Shown here: positions 1 through 12,630 of the stretch, in pieces
Position numbering within the stretch: the first letter of the stretch is position 1
How the letters are laid out: each line of letters starts with the position of its first letter
NCBI RefSeq assembly: GCF_007280555.1
Contig: NZ_VKDB01000002.1
Coordinates: forward strand, 248,001 to 312,000
DNA from: Deinococcus detaillensis
GTDB taxonomy: Bacteria; Deinococcota; Deinococci; Deinococcales; Deinococcaceae
Length of the DNA: 64,000 nt
Direction of reading: 5' to 3'
Position numbers and translations under genes: made by a program
The notes under the pieces: model-generated
Seen by the model: only the letters and a program-made list of their open reading frames with translations
What the model was told of the DNA's origin: nothing
Database searches by the model: none

Positions 1-1
1 C

Positions 2-1138
2 CCCGACCCGGCCTGGACTTTGCAGGCTCTGGTCAAGCGCGAGCTCCAGCAAAGCGGCATTTCGCCCGCCCGCGCCGCCACCGTGACCCTGACCATCGAC
101 GCGCAGGCGCAACGGGATCTGAACGCCCGTGTCAGCGAGAACCGGGCCAACGTGGGCGAGGGGGCTGCCGTCATCAACGTGGCCGACGGCGGGATTCTGG
201 CCCTGTCGAGCAGCACCGGCGGAAATCTCAGCGGTGAGTCGGGCCAGCAGTGGGCCGTCAGCGCCCGCCGCCCGGTGGCCAGCACCGTCAAACCGCTGCT
301 GTATTCGGCTGCTTTCGGGCAGGGGGCGGGCAGCCTCAATCAGCTCAGCCGCTTCCGCGATCAGCCGACCAGCTATTACGGGCAGGCGATTGGCAACAAC
401 ACCGGCACCTTCCTGAACCAGAGCGTGACCGTCCGCGAGGCCGACACCCGCTCGCTCAACACCGTGGCGGTGCAGGTCGGCTTGCAGTATCAGCAGCCGC
501 TGACAAGGGCGCTGAGCGCGGTGGGCTACACCAAAGACGCGGCCAACACCTCCAGTCCGGCGCTCGGAACTTGGCGGGCCTCACCGCTGCAAGTCGCTGG
601 CGCGTATGCCAGCTTCGCCAACGGGGGCAGTTGGTGTCCGCCGCATCTGCTGGCGGCGGTCTACGACGCTTCGGGGCGGCGCTTGTCGTTGCCGCCACGC
701 TCCTGTGTTCCGCTGTGGGACAGCCGGGTGGCGTACCAGACCTTCGATATGCTGACCGCCGCCGTCTCGGGCGACGCTTCGCACGTCAAGTTTTTGCGGC
801 CATCCTTTTTCTCGGGCCTGCTGGGCAGCGCGGCGCAGCTCGGGGCCAAGTCCGGCACCAGTGACAACGTGAATGACACCTGGTGCGCGGGCGTCACGCC
901 CGAGTACGCCATGGCCGTCTGGCTGGGCGATCCCAGCGGCGTCTCGGCCGTGCCCACCGACCTCTACCGCCACCAAGCCGCTTGCCGCGAGATCAGTTTT
1001 TTGCGCCAGCTGCCGCACACCCTCACTGAATTGCCGATGCCCGCTGGACTGCGGCGCGTGGACGGCGCGGCGGTGCCGGAAGCGGGCATCACTCTGCAAA
1101 ACCCACCGCAAAATCCCGCGCCGACTCCCTCACCTTAA
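2..1138 (+). CDS. Class A penicillin-binding protein, transpeptidase part (5' end outside window)
   Basis: The reading frame is open from base 2, so the start lies upstream of the window. The visible part is a serine transpeptidase that cross-links peptidoglycan on the outer face of the membrane. Its three active-site motifs occur in order: STVK at 281-292 (the acylated serine), SLN at 452-460 and KSGT at 848-859. The residues around STVK (RRPVAS before, PLLY after) resemble class A enzymes, whose N-terminal glycosyltransferase domain would be off-window. The C-terminus is proline-rich. The VWA gene starts 28 bp downstream on the same strand, so the two may be co-transcribed. The family call is firm; the exact PBP subtype cannot be set without the missing N-terminus. 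Confidence 0.85.
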   Translation, partial: PDPAWTLQALVKRELQQSGISPARAATVTLTIDAQAQRDLNARVSENRANVGEGAAVINVADGGILALSSSTGGNLSGESGQQWAVSARRPVASTVKPLLYSAAFGQGAGSLNQLSRFRDQPTSYYGQAIGNNTGTFLNQSVTVREADTRSLNTVAVQVGLQYQQPLTRALSAVGYTKDAANTSSPALGTWRASPLQVAGAYASFANGGSWCPPHLLAAVYDASGRRLSLPPRSCVPLWDSRVAYQTFDMLTAAVSGDASHVKFLRPSFFSGLLGSAAQLGAKSGTSDNVNDTWCAGVTPEYAMAVWLGDPSGVSAVPTDLYRHQAACREISFLRQLPHTLTELPMPAGLRRVDGAAVPEAGITLQNPPQNPAPTPSP

Positions 1139-1166
1139 AACGATTTTCAACGTGGAGACTTCTTTT

Positions 1167-1862
1167 ATGACCAGTTTTGCGCTTTTTCCAATCTTATCCA
1201 GCTTGCTCGTGCCCACCCCGCTCAGCGCGGCCTCGGTGCTGGGGCTGAGTTCACCGCCCATTCACCTGGTGATCGCCGTGGATATGACCGGCAGCAGCAA
1301 AAATCCGGCGTTTCAGTACGCGCCGCAGGCCCGCCTCATCGCCCAGAATGTACTGCTCAATCAGGTCAAGAGCGGCGACAGCGTGACCTTGCTGCAAGTC
1401 TGTAGCGGCGTCAAGACCATCGCCGATTTCCAGTACCAGGGGGCCAACGGCGCTCGGATGCCCAAGAGCGATATTTTGCGCTATTCCAACGCCTTGACCG
1501 CTCCCTGCAAGGGCAGAGGCAGCGCCATTACCGCCGGATTCAGCGCTGCCACTTCGGCGGGGCAGCGCATCAAAGACGCCAAGACCGTGGTGGTTTACTT
1601 TACCGACGGAGCCGTGCTGGACGACCCGCAGCGCTCGACTTTGCCCAGCGTGTTCAGCAAACTGCTGGGCCGCAGCACCGCCACCGTCTTTATTGCGGGC
1701 CTCAGCCCCGAGGCCGACGCCACGGGCAGCAGCATCCGCGACAGCTTCACGGCCCAGCTCGGCAAGTCCGCCAACGACAAACGGGTGATTCTGGCCGGAG
1801 CGTATGACCTCGCCAACGTGTACCCGAGCTTTGCCGCCGCTGTCAAGGCAGACCGCCGATGA
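1167..1862 (+). CDS. Secreted von Willebrand factor A (VWA) domain protein
   Basis: This 231-residue protein starts at ATG 1167, preceded by GTGGAG; the longer frame upstream overlaps the PBP gene and is not credible. Residues 1-21 form a hydrophobic signal peptide ending in a plausible LSA-A cleavage site. Residues 33-42 carry HLVIAVDMTG, a MIDAS-like metal site (D39-x-T-x-S, with Thr where Ser is commoner). A later VVVYFTDG strand matches the Asp-bearing VWA strand. VWA domains usually bind protein partners through a divalent cation. The stop codon overlaps the next ATG by 4 bp (ATGA), implying coupled translation with the coiled-coil membrane protein. The ligand is unknown. Confidence 0.75.
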   Translation: MTSFALFPILSSLLVPTPLSAASVLGLSSPPIHLVIAVDMTGSSKNPAFQYAPQARLIAQNVLLNQVKSGDSVTLLQVCSGVKTIADFQYQGANGARMPKSDILRYSNALTAPCKGRGSAITAGFSAATSAGQRIKDAKTVVVYFTDGAVLDDPQRSTLPSVFSKLLGRSTATVFIAGLSPEADATGSSIRDSFTAQLGKSANDKRVILAGAYDLANVYPSFAAAVKADRR

Positions 1863-3313
1863 CCACACTCGACCCGAATCAGATGGAGGCCAACCAAACC
1901 GAGACGGCCAGCGAGACTCTTTCCCCTCCCTACGGGCAGCTAAATATGGTGTTCGATGCTGTGCAAAATGAACAGCCGCCCGCCGACCCCGCTAGCGATC
2001 AATCTCATCTGGCCGCCCTGCCCACGCCCGAAGCGCTCAGCGCCCAGCAGTTCATGCCGGTTTTGCCGCCCGCCGAGCTGGAAACGTATCTCAGCGACGT
2101 GCAGCGTGACATTCAACTGATCGACGACGAAGCCCAGCGCTCGGATTTGCTGCGCCGCGCCCGCGTCCTTGACCTGGGAGTGCGCCAGTACGAAGTCAAT
2201 TACAATGTGACTTACGCGGCCCTCACCCGCGCTCTGGCCGAAACGGGGGTGGGCGTGCGGCAATCCTGGTCGCGCCAAGAGCAGCATCTCAAGTTCATGA
2301 ACGATTCGAGCAGCGCCAGCGAGCGGGCTTACACTCAGGCCACCGAAGCGATTGAGCAGGCCACTCAGCAGCGCTTCGACGCTTTGATCGAGCAAGGTGT
2401 CAGCCCGTACACCCGCGACGCCGACGACCTCTACGGACAAGCGGCGCTGGCCTCGCTCGCCAAAGACGGGCAGCCCTACCGCCCCGAGCCGGACAAGTCG
2501 CTGAGCGCCAAAGCCTTTTCGTTTTTTGCGGTGTTCAGCAAATTTTTCGTGGGCCTGATCAGCGGCATCAGCATCAATTTGCTGTTCAACCCCGACAATT
2601 TGCTGTATATGACCATCATTGCGCTGAGCGCCGGGGTGATGTTCAGCGTCTTGCTGCTGTGGCTGCTCGAAGAACTGGCTTACCGCACCCAGCTCAGCAA
2701 AAATCGGCGCAGCGCGGCGTCTCTGGTGACGGCCATCTTGCTCATCAGCTCGCTGTACCTGGTGGTGGAAGGCTACCTCAACTGGGACGGCATCTTGCGG
2801 GTCACGCAGCAACTCGCCGCCAACGCCGCCCAGAGCAGCACCTTGCAAGACCTCTCGTCTCCCAGTTCAGATGTGCCGACCACCCCTCAGCACTGGTCGC
2901 TGCTGGCCTTTACAGTCTCTCTGGTCAGCATGGCGATTGGGGCCGCGCTGATTCAGGGCCGCAACCGCGCCCACCACCAACAAGAAGACGAGCGCCTTAG
3001 CCGCCGGGTCGCCGACCTCAAGACCAGCGGCGACCTCCGCAGCGCCGCCCACGCCACCACCTTACCGGCGCTGCTCGAAGACGCCCGCAGCCGCATTCAG
3101 CCGCCACGCGACATCAGCAGCCCCAAGCACGCCAAGCTCAATGAGCGGGTGCTCAACTGGTGGGAAAAAGAGCGCGACACCCAGATCAGCGAACTGAGCA
3201 GCGCCATCGTGAGTGAAGCGCAAGGACTTCAAAAAGCGCTGGAAACGCTGGCCCAGGACGTGCAGCGCTCCCGTTTTCCCAAAACGCGGCGCGGCTTGGC
3301 GGGGTTGTTTTAG
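1859..3313 (+). CDS. Coiled-coil membrane protein of unknown function, partner of the VWA protein
   Basis: This 484-residue protein is not recognised as a named family. A Pro/Gln-rich N-terminus (1-75) precedes a charged, probably helical region (about 75-210). About four membrane segments follow, one starting near SFFAVFSKFFVGLI, one near MTIIALSAGVMFSVLL, one near LVTAILLISSLYL and one near LLAFTVSLVSMAIG. A basic, helical C-terminal tail of about 110 residues ends in RRGLAGLF. It overlaps the VWA gene by 4 bp, so the two were probably inherited as a unit. A scaffold or stress-envelope role is only a guess. A hairpin that could terminate transcription begins 11 bp after the stop. Confidence 0.6.
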   Translation: MTTLDPNQMEANQTETASETLSPPYGQLNMVFDAVQNEQPPADPASDQSHLAALPTPEALSAQQFMPVLPPAELETYLSDVQRDIQLIDDEAQRSDLLRRARVLDLGVRQYEVNYNVTYAALTRALAETGVGVRQSWSRQEQHLKFMNDSSSASERAYTQATEAIEQATQQRFDALIEQGVSPYTRDADDLYGQAALASLAKDGQPYRPEPDKSLSAKAFSFFAVFSKFFVGLISGISINLLFNPDNLLYMTIIALSAGVMFSVLLLWLLEELAYRTQLSKNRRSAASLVTAILLISSLYLVVEGYLNWDGILRVTQQLAANAAQSSTLQDLSSPSSDVPTTPQHWSLLAFTVSLVSMAIGAALIQGRNRAHHQQEDERLSRRVADLKTSGDLRSAAHATTLPALLEDARSRIQPPRDISSPKHAKLNERVLNWWEKERDTQISELSSAIVSEAQGLQKALETLAQDVQRSRFPKTRRGLAGLF

Positions 3314-3323
3314 TGGGGTTGGG

Positions 3324-3360
3324 TTGGCCCTGTTTCGGCTGAGCGAACAGGCTGGGCCAA
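3324..3360 (+). terminator. Hairpin after the VWA/coiled-coil pair
   Basis: TTGGCCC (3324-3330) pairs with GGGCCAA (3354-3360), and CTGTTTCG pairs imperfectly with CGAACAG inside. There is no T-run, so this is a possible factor-dependent terminator or mRNA 3'-end structure. A second inverted repeat, GGTGTGG/CCACACC, lies at 3371-3393. Confidence 0.4.
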
Positions 3361-3476
3361 ACAGCACTCCGGTGTGGCTCCATTCCCCACACCACTGCGC
3401 TATTGTGATTTAATTCTCAGAGCACCAGTAAACAGCTTGAGAGGGCGGGGATGGTCTGCGCGTTGAGGAAAGCCGC

Positions 3477-3557
3477 ATGAAAGCATTGAAATCAAATGGG
3501 CGCTCCAAAGCGGTGCTTGGCCTGTGGCTGGGCGGCTGGCTGCCGGAGCGGGGATGA
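3477..3557 (+). CDS. Putative 26-residue leader peptide coupled to the GGDEF/HD-GYP gene
   Basis: ATG 3477 has a good ribosome-binding site (GAGGAA, 6 nt upstream) and opens a 26-codon frame starting MKALKSNGRS and ending LPERG. The peptide is basic at the start and Leu/Trp-rich in the middle. Its TGA (3555-3557) overlaps ATG 3554 of the signalling gene as ATGA, the classic coupling arrangement. The downstream gene has no comparable ribosome-binding site of its own. The ORF is inferred from its signals alone; it has no homology I can name. Confidence 0.45.
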   Translation: MKALKSNGRSKAVLGLWLGGWLPERG

Positions 3558-5842
3558 CATTTTCCACGCTGCTGTCGCTGGCTGACAGTCTTTTCTTTGC
3601 GCTGATCTTGTTTCCGTCGTTTGCCATTTTGGTGAGTCTGAGCTTTTCCGCCGAGCAAAATTGGAAGACCAAAGTCTTTCGCGGCTTGGTGTATTTGGGC
3701 GCGGGCCTCGCCTGCTTGATGCATACCCACACGTTTGCGCCGGGCTTTTACCTTGATTTCAGGGAAGTTCCGGTGGCACTGGCCAGCAGCTTCATGGGCA
3801 CGCCCTGGGGAGTGCTGATCGGCACGGCACTCTCCCTCTACCACTGGCTGATTTTGGGACAGCAGGGCGCGGGAATCGCCAGCTTGCAACTGGCCAGCGT
3901 GGTGGGCATAGCCGCTCTTTTGCGCCGCAGCAAGATCAAAATCGGCCAGTCTCTTAAGCAAAGGGCCGTGTACGCCGCGCTGCTGTTTGTGCCGAGCAGC
4001 GCCGTCTTGCTGCTCAATTTTGTGCGGGCCCCGCAGGCATTCAGCGTGGCCGCCGAACTGTACGTCATCAAAGTGGTCTTTAGCATCACCGGCTTTTGCT
4101 TGTGGGCCGCGCTGGTGTCGCTGGCCCGGCAAACCGTGGTCAGCAACCGCCGCTACCAGCGCCTCGCCACCCGCGACGCCCTGACCGGCCTACACAACCG
4201 CTACGCTTTTGAAGAAGATCAGCCGCCGCTCAGCCCCAACCACCCCGAGGCCCGTTTTTTGCTGCTGCTCGACCTCGACCATTTCAAACGGGTCAACGAC
4301 GAACACGGCCACCTCTACGGCGACCAAGTGCTTAAGCAGTTCAGCAAGGTGCTGAGTGCTCACCTCAATGAGCGCAGCCGGGCTTACCGGGTGGGCGGCG
4401 AGGAATTCGCGGTGCGGCTGAGCGTCAAGCACGCAGAAGCTCAACACACCGTGCAGGCCTTCACTGAGCAGCTTCAATCGGCTTTGGCCGAAGTGCACCG
4501 TAAGCACTTCAGCAGCCTCAATTTTGCGCTGACGGTATCCGGCGGCTTGGTCGCTGAGGGAGAACAGGCCTTTCAGCGGGCCGATGAGCTGCTGTATTTG
4601 GCAAAGGGAGCCGGGCGCAATCAAATTCTGGCCGAGTGGCAACCGCGACCAGAAGCGCTGCCGCCTTCACCGTTTAACGACGCTTCTCCCGGCGCGGCCA
4701 CCATCCGCTCGCTGCTGAGATTTCTGGCGGAGCAGGGCAGCGACGAGCCCGATTTGCCGGGCCTGCTCAGAGCCGCCATCCTCTGTGTGCCGGGGGCCGA
4801 AGCCGGCAGCTTGTCGGTGCGCGACGGTGAGGAGTGGGTGGTGCGCGGCGAAGTGGGATACGGCGAAGCGCTACTCGGCGTCCGGTACACCTTTTCACAA
4901 ATGCAAAATTGGCACGGTGACCTCGAACAGTTGCAGCGGGGCCAGCCGCGCCTGCTGACCGGCGAAGCCCTACAGCTCCATTCTCAGCGCGATGTAGAGC
5001 CGCCGGATATCCCTGCTTCGGTCAGGCGCATCCACGAACTCAAAGCCAATTTGCTGCTTCCGATTGTGGTGCAGGGCAAAGTGGTCGCCGAACTCAATCT
5101 CGACAATCTGCACGATCCGGCGGCCTTTAGCTCCACTTCACTGGAATTGGCCAAAGAATTCGCGCTGTGGGCCGCCGCTGTGATGGCCGCCCACGAACGC
5201 CGCCACCAGCACCAAGCCGATCAGGAAAGCGCCCTGCTGATGCTGGGGCTGGCCCTAGAGACCCGCGACGGAGCCACTCAGGGGCACACCCGTCGGGTCG
5301 TGGAACTCTCCAGCGCACTCGGCCAGCATTTGGCCCTCAGTGACGAGCAACTCGGGGCGCTGCGCCAAGGCGCTTACCTGCACGATCTGGGCAAACTGCA
5401 AGTGGCTGACCGCGTGCTGCTCAAATCCGGCCCCTTCGACGCCGAAGAAGAAGCGCTGATGCAGCGGCATGTCGAACTGGGCACGCAACTGGCTGAGCAT
5501 TTTCCCAATGTCTCGCCCGACGCCTGCAAGATCATTGAGTTTCACCATGAACGCTGGGACGGTGCCGGCTACCCCAGCGGCGTCTCGGGCAAGGACATCC
5601 CGCTGCTGGCCCGCATTTTTGCGGTGGCCGATGTCTACGACGCCTTGGTGAGCGAACGGCCTTATAAAGCCGAATGGACGCCGGAAGCCGCCATTTGGGA
5701 AATCGTCGCCCAGCGCGGCGTGCAGTTTGATCCTGAGGTGGTGGACGCCTTTGTGGAATTGATGGACGATCCACAAAGCCGTGAGCCGTCTCACTGGGCT
5801 GCCGTCAATACCGCTCAGCCCCACTCCCGAACGCAGTTTTGA
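3554..5842 (+). CDS. Membrane diguanylate cyclase / c-di-GMP phosphodiesterase (5TM-GGDEF-GAF-HD-GYP)
   Basis: This 762-residue cyclic-di-GMP protein probably starts at ATG 3554, coupled to the leader ORF; GTG 3524 is an in-frame alternative. The N-terminal ~170 residues have five or so membrane segments resembling the LytS-type 5TM sensor (GTPWGVLIGTALSLYHW). A GGDEF domain follows with an intact catalytic motif (YRVGGEEF, near residue 282) and no RxxD inhibitory site at the usual place. A GAF-like region spans roughly residues 380-540. The HD-GYP domain has HDLGK near residue 610 and HHERWDGAGYP near 663. Both synthetic and hydrolytic centres look complete, so net activity probably depends on signals sensed by the 5TM or GAF part. 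It converges with gltD. Confidence 0.85.
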   Translation: MTFSTLLSLADSLFFALILFPSFAILVSLSFSAEQNWKTKVFRGLVYLGAGLACLMHTHTFAPGFYLDFREVPVALASSFMGTPWGVLIGTALSLYHWLILGQQGAGIASLQLASVVGIAALLRRSKIKIGQSLKQRAVYAALLFVPSSAVLLLNFVRAPQAFSVAAELYVIKVVFSITGFCLWAALVSLARQTVVSNRRYQRLATRDALTGLHNRYAFEEDQPPLSPNHPEARFLLLLDLDHFKRVNDEHGHLYGDQVLKQFSKVLSAHLNERSRAYRVGGEEFAVRLSVKHAEAQHTVQAFTEQLQSALAEVHRKHFSSLNFALTVSGGLVAEGEQAFQRADELLYLAKGAGRNQILAEWQPRPEALPPSPFNDASPGAATIRSLLRFLAEQGSDEPDLPGLLRAAILCVPGAEAGSLSVRDGEEWVVRGEVGYGEALLGVRYTFSQMQNWHGDLEQLQRGQPRLLTGEALQLHSQRDVEPPDIPASVRRIHELKANLLLPIVVQGKVVAELNLDNLHDPAAFSSTSLELAKEFALWAAAVMAAHERRHQHQADQESALLMLGLALETRDGATQGHTRRVVELSSALGQHLALSDEQLGALRQGAYLHDLGKLQVADRVLLKSGPFDAEEEALMQRHVELGTQLAEHFPNVSPDACKIIEFHHERWDGAGYPSGVSGKDIPLLARIFAVADVYDALVSERPYKAEWTPEAAIWEIVAQRGVQFDPEVVDAFVELMDDPQSREPSHWAAVNTAQPHSRTQF

Positions 5843-5879
5843 TTTGGGGGTGGTGAAGGTAGAGCCGTCCTTAAAAACT

Positions 5880-5919
5880 CCCCACGAAGCCCGACCATCT
5901 GGGTCACGGCTTCGCGGGG
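5880..5919 (-). terminator. Rho-independent-type terminator for gltBD
   Basis: CCCCACGAAGCC (5880-5891) pairs with GGCTTCGCGGGG (5908-5919) with a single G-T pair. Read on the minus strand, the stem is followed by AGTTTTTA, giving the U-rich tail expected at the end of gltBD. It may also help end the convergent HD-GYP transcript. Confidence 0.65.
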
Positions 5920-5983
5920 AGGTGCGCGGCGCTTGAGGGCAAGCGTTTGGTTTTGGCGCTGGAGAATGGGGATATCCGAGCGT

Positions 5984-7450
5984 CTATCTGGGCAAAAGAG
6001 AAGTGCCCATCAAAAAGCGGTCAATTTCCCGCGCCGCTTGCCGCCCCTCACGGATGGCCCAGACCACCAGCGACTGACCGCGCCGCATGTCGCCCGCCGC
6101 GAATACGCCCGGCACGTTGGTGAAGTAGCCGGTCTCGTCGTCGGTTCCGGCCTGAGCGTTGCCGCGTCCGTCGCGCTCCACGCCGAATTTCTCTAAAATG
6201 CCGTCCACCGGGCTCATGAAACCCATCGCCAGCAGCACCAGATCGGCGGGCAAAAATTCCTCGCTCCCTTCCACTTCCACCATCTTGCCGCCTTCCCACT
6301 GCACCCGCACGGTGCGGATGCCGATCAGCTTGCCGTCTTCACCGGCAAATTCGCGGGTGGCGATGGCAAACTCACGCACGCCGCCTTCCTGATGGCTGCT
6401 GCTGGTGCGCAGGCGGTAAGGCCAGTAGGGCCAGCTCAGCGGCTTGTATTCTTCTTCTGGCGGCATCGGCATCAGCTCGAACTGGGTGACACTTTTCGCG
6501 CCCTGGCGGTGGCTGGTGCCCATGCAGTCCGAGCCGGTGTCGCCGCCGCCAATCACGATCACGTTTTTGCCAGTAGCCAGAATCTGCCCATCAGTTGGCC
6601 CGCCGTGATTGACTCTATTTTGCTGCGGCAAAAATTCCATCGCAAAATGCACGCCGCTCATCTCGCGCCCCGGCACCGGGAGGTCGCGGGGATGCTCGGC
6701 CCCCCCGGAGAGCAGCACGGCGTCAAATTCTGCTTTCAGGTCGTCCGGATTGACCGTCTCGGTGTGGTGCGAGGTGACCTTCAGCTTTTCTGGCAACTCG
6801 CCCACCAGCACGCCGGTGCGGAACACCACCCCCTCAGCCTGCATCTGCTCGACCCGGCGGTCGATCTGGTGCTTTTCCATCTTGAAATCGGGGATGCCGT
6901 AGCGCAGCAGACCGCCCACCCGTTCATTTTTCTCGAAGACCGTGACCGCGTGCCCGGCGCGGGCGAGTTGCTGCGCGGCGGCCATTCCGGCGGGGCCGCT
7001 GCCGATGACTGCCACTGTTTTGCCGGTCACAAAGGCGGGCGGCTGCGGCGTGACCCAGCCTTCCTCCCAAGCACGGTCGATAATGGCCCGCTCAATGCTC
7101 TTGATGCCCACCGCGTCGTCATTGAAATTCAGGGTGCAGGCCGCCTCGCAGGGCGCGGGGCAGATCCGTCCGGTGAATTCGGGAAAATTGTTGGTGGAAT
7201 GCAGCACGTCGATAGCCGATTTCCAATCGTTTTGGTACACCAGGTCATTGAAATCGGGAATGATGTTATTGACCGGGCAGCCGTTGTTGCAAAAGGGAAT
7301 GCCGCAGTCCATACAGCGGGCGGCCTGCTGCTTGGCGTCGCCGTCTTTGAGGGTATGCACGAACTCGCGGTAGTGCCGCAGGCGGGCGTCGGCGGGTTCG
7401 TAGGTGTCACTGACGCGGTTGTATTCTAAAAATCCGGTGATTTTTGCCAT
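5984..7450 (-). CDS. gltD: Glutamate synthase (NADPH) small subunit
   Basis: This 488-residue flavoprotein passes electrons from NADPH through FAD and iron-sulfur clusters to GltB, for synthesis of two glutamates from glutamine and 2-oxoglutarate. The N-terminal cluster-binding cysteines are clear ([14 protein letters not shown], then CPAPCEAAC). The FAD Rossmann motif [13 protein letters not shown] lies near residues 150-162 and the NADPH motif GGGDTGSDC is further on. The length matches the family. It starts at an ATG with AGGAGA 8 nt upstream, 61 bp after the gltB stop, so the two genes form one operon. In this organism it would recapture ammonia released by amino-acid breakdown. Confidence 0.95.
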   Translation of the reverse strand: MAKITGFLEYNRVSDTYEPADARLRHYREFVHTLKDGDAKQQAARCMDCGIPFCNNGCPVNNIIPDFNDLVYQNDWKSAIDVLHSTNNFPEFTGRICPAPCEAACTLNFNDDAVGIKSIERAIIDRAWEEGWVTPQPPAFVTGKTVAVIGSGPAGMAAAQQLARAGHAVTVFEKNERVGGLLRYGIPDFKMEKHQIDRRVEQMQAEGVVFRTGVLVGELPEKLKVTSHHTETVNPDDLKAEFDAVLLSGGAEHPRDLPVPGREMSGVHFAMEFLPQQNRVNHGGPTDGQILATGKNVIVIGGGDTGSDCMGTSHRQGAKSVTQFELMPMPPEEEYKPLSWPYWPYRLRTSSSHQEGGVREFAIATREFAGEDGKLIGIRTVRVQWEGGKMVEVEGSEEFLPADLVLLAMGFMSPVDGILEKFGVERDGRGNAQAGTDDETGYFTNVPGVFAAGDMRRGQSLVVWAIREGRQAAREIDRFLMGTSLLPR

Positions 7451-7511
7451 TGGTGATCTCTCCTGCGGGTGGGGATAAGGTCATGAGCGCCAGCGAATAA
7501 GGTTCTCTGCT

Positions 7512-12389
<4,878 letters not shown>

Positions 12390-12630
12390 AGCGGTTCCTC
12401 CAGTGCTGCCGGACTGAGCCGGGGCGTTGCTGTGCGTACCATAGCGAATCTAAAAGCCGACCCCGGAGGGTATGTTTATGCATCTCGGGGCCTGCTCACA
12501 TTGTGGAATATGCTGAGAGCGGCTTCAGACTGTCCGTGCAGAGTCTGCCCGACCACATTTCTTTGAGCACTGGGGGTCAAACGTGAGAAAATCTTGAGCG
12601 CCGCAGCGTTTAATTTGTCACAATGGCTTT

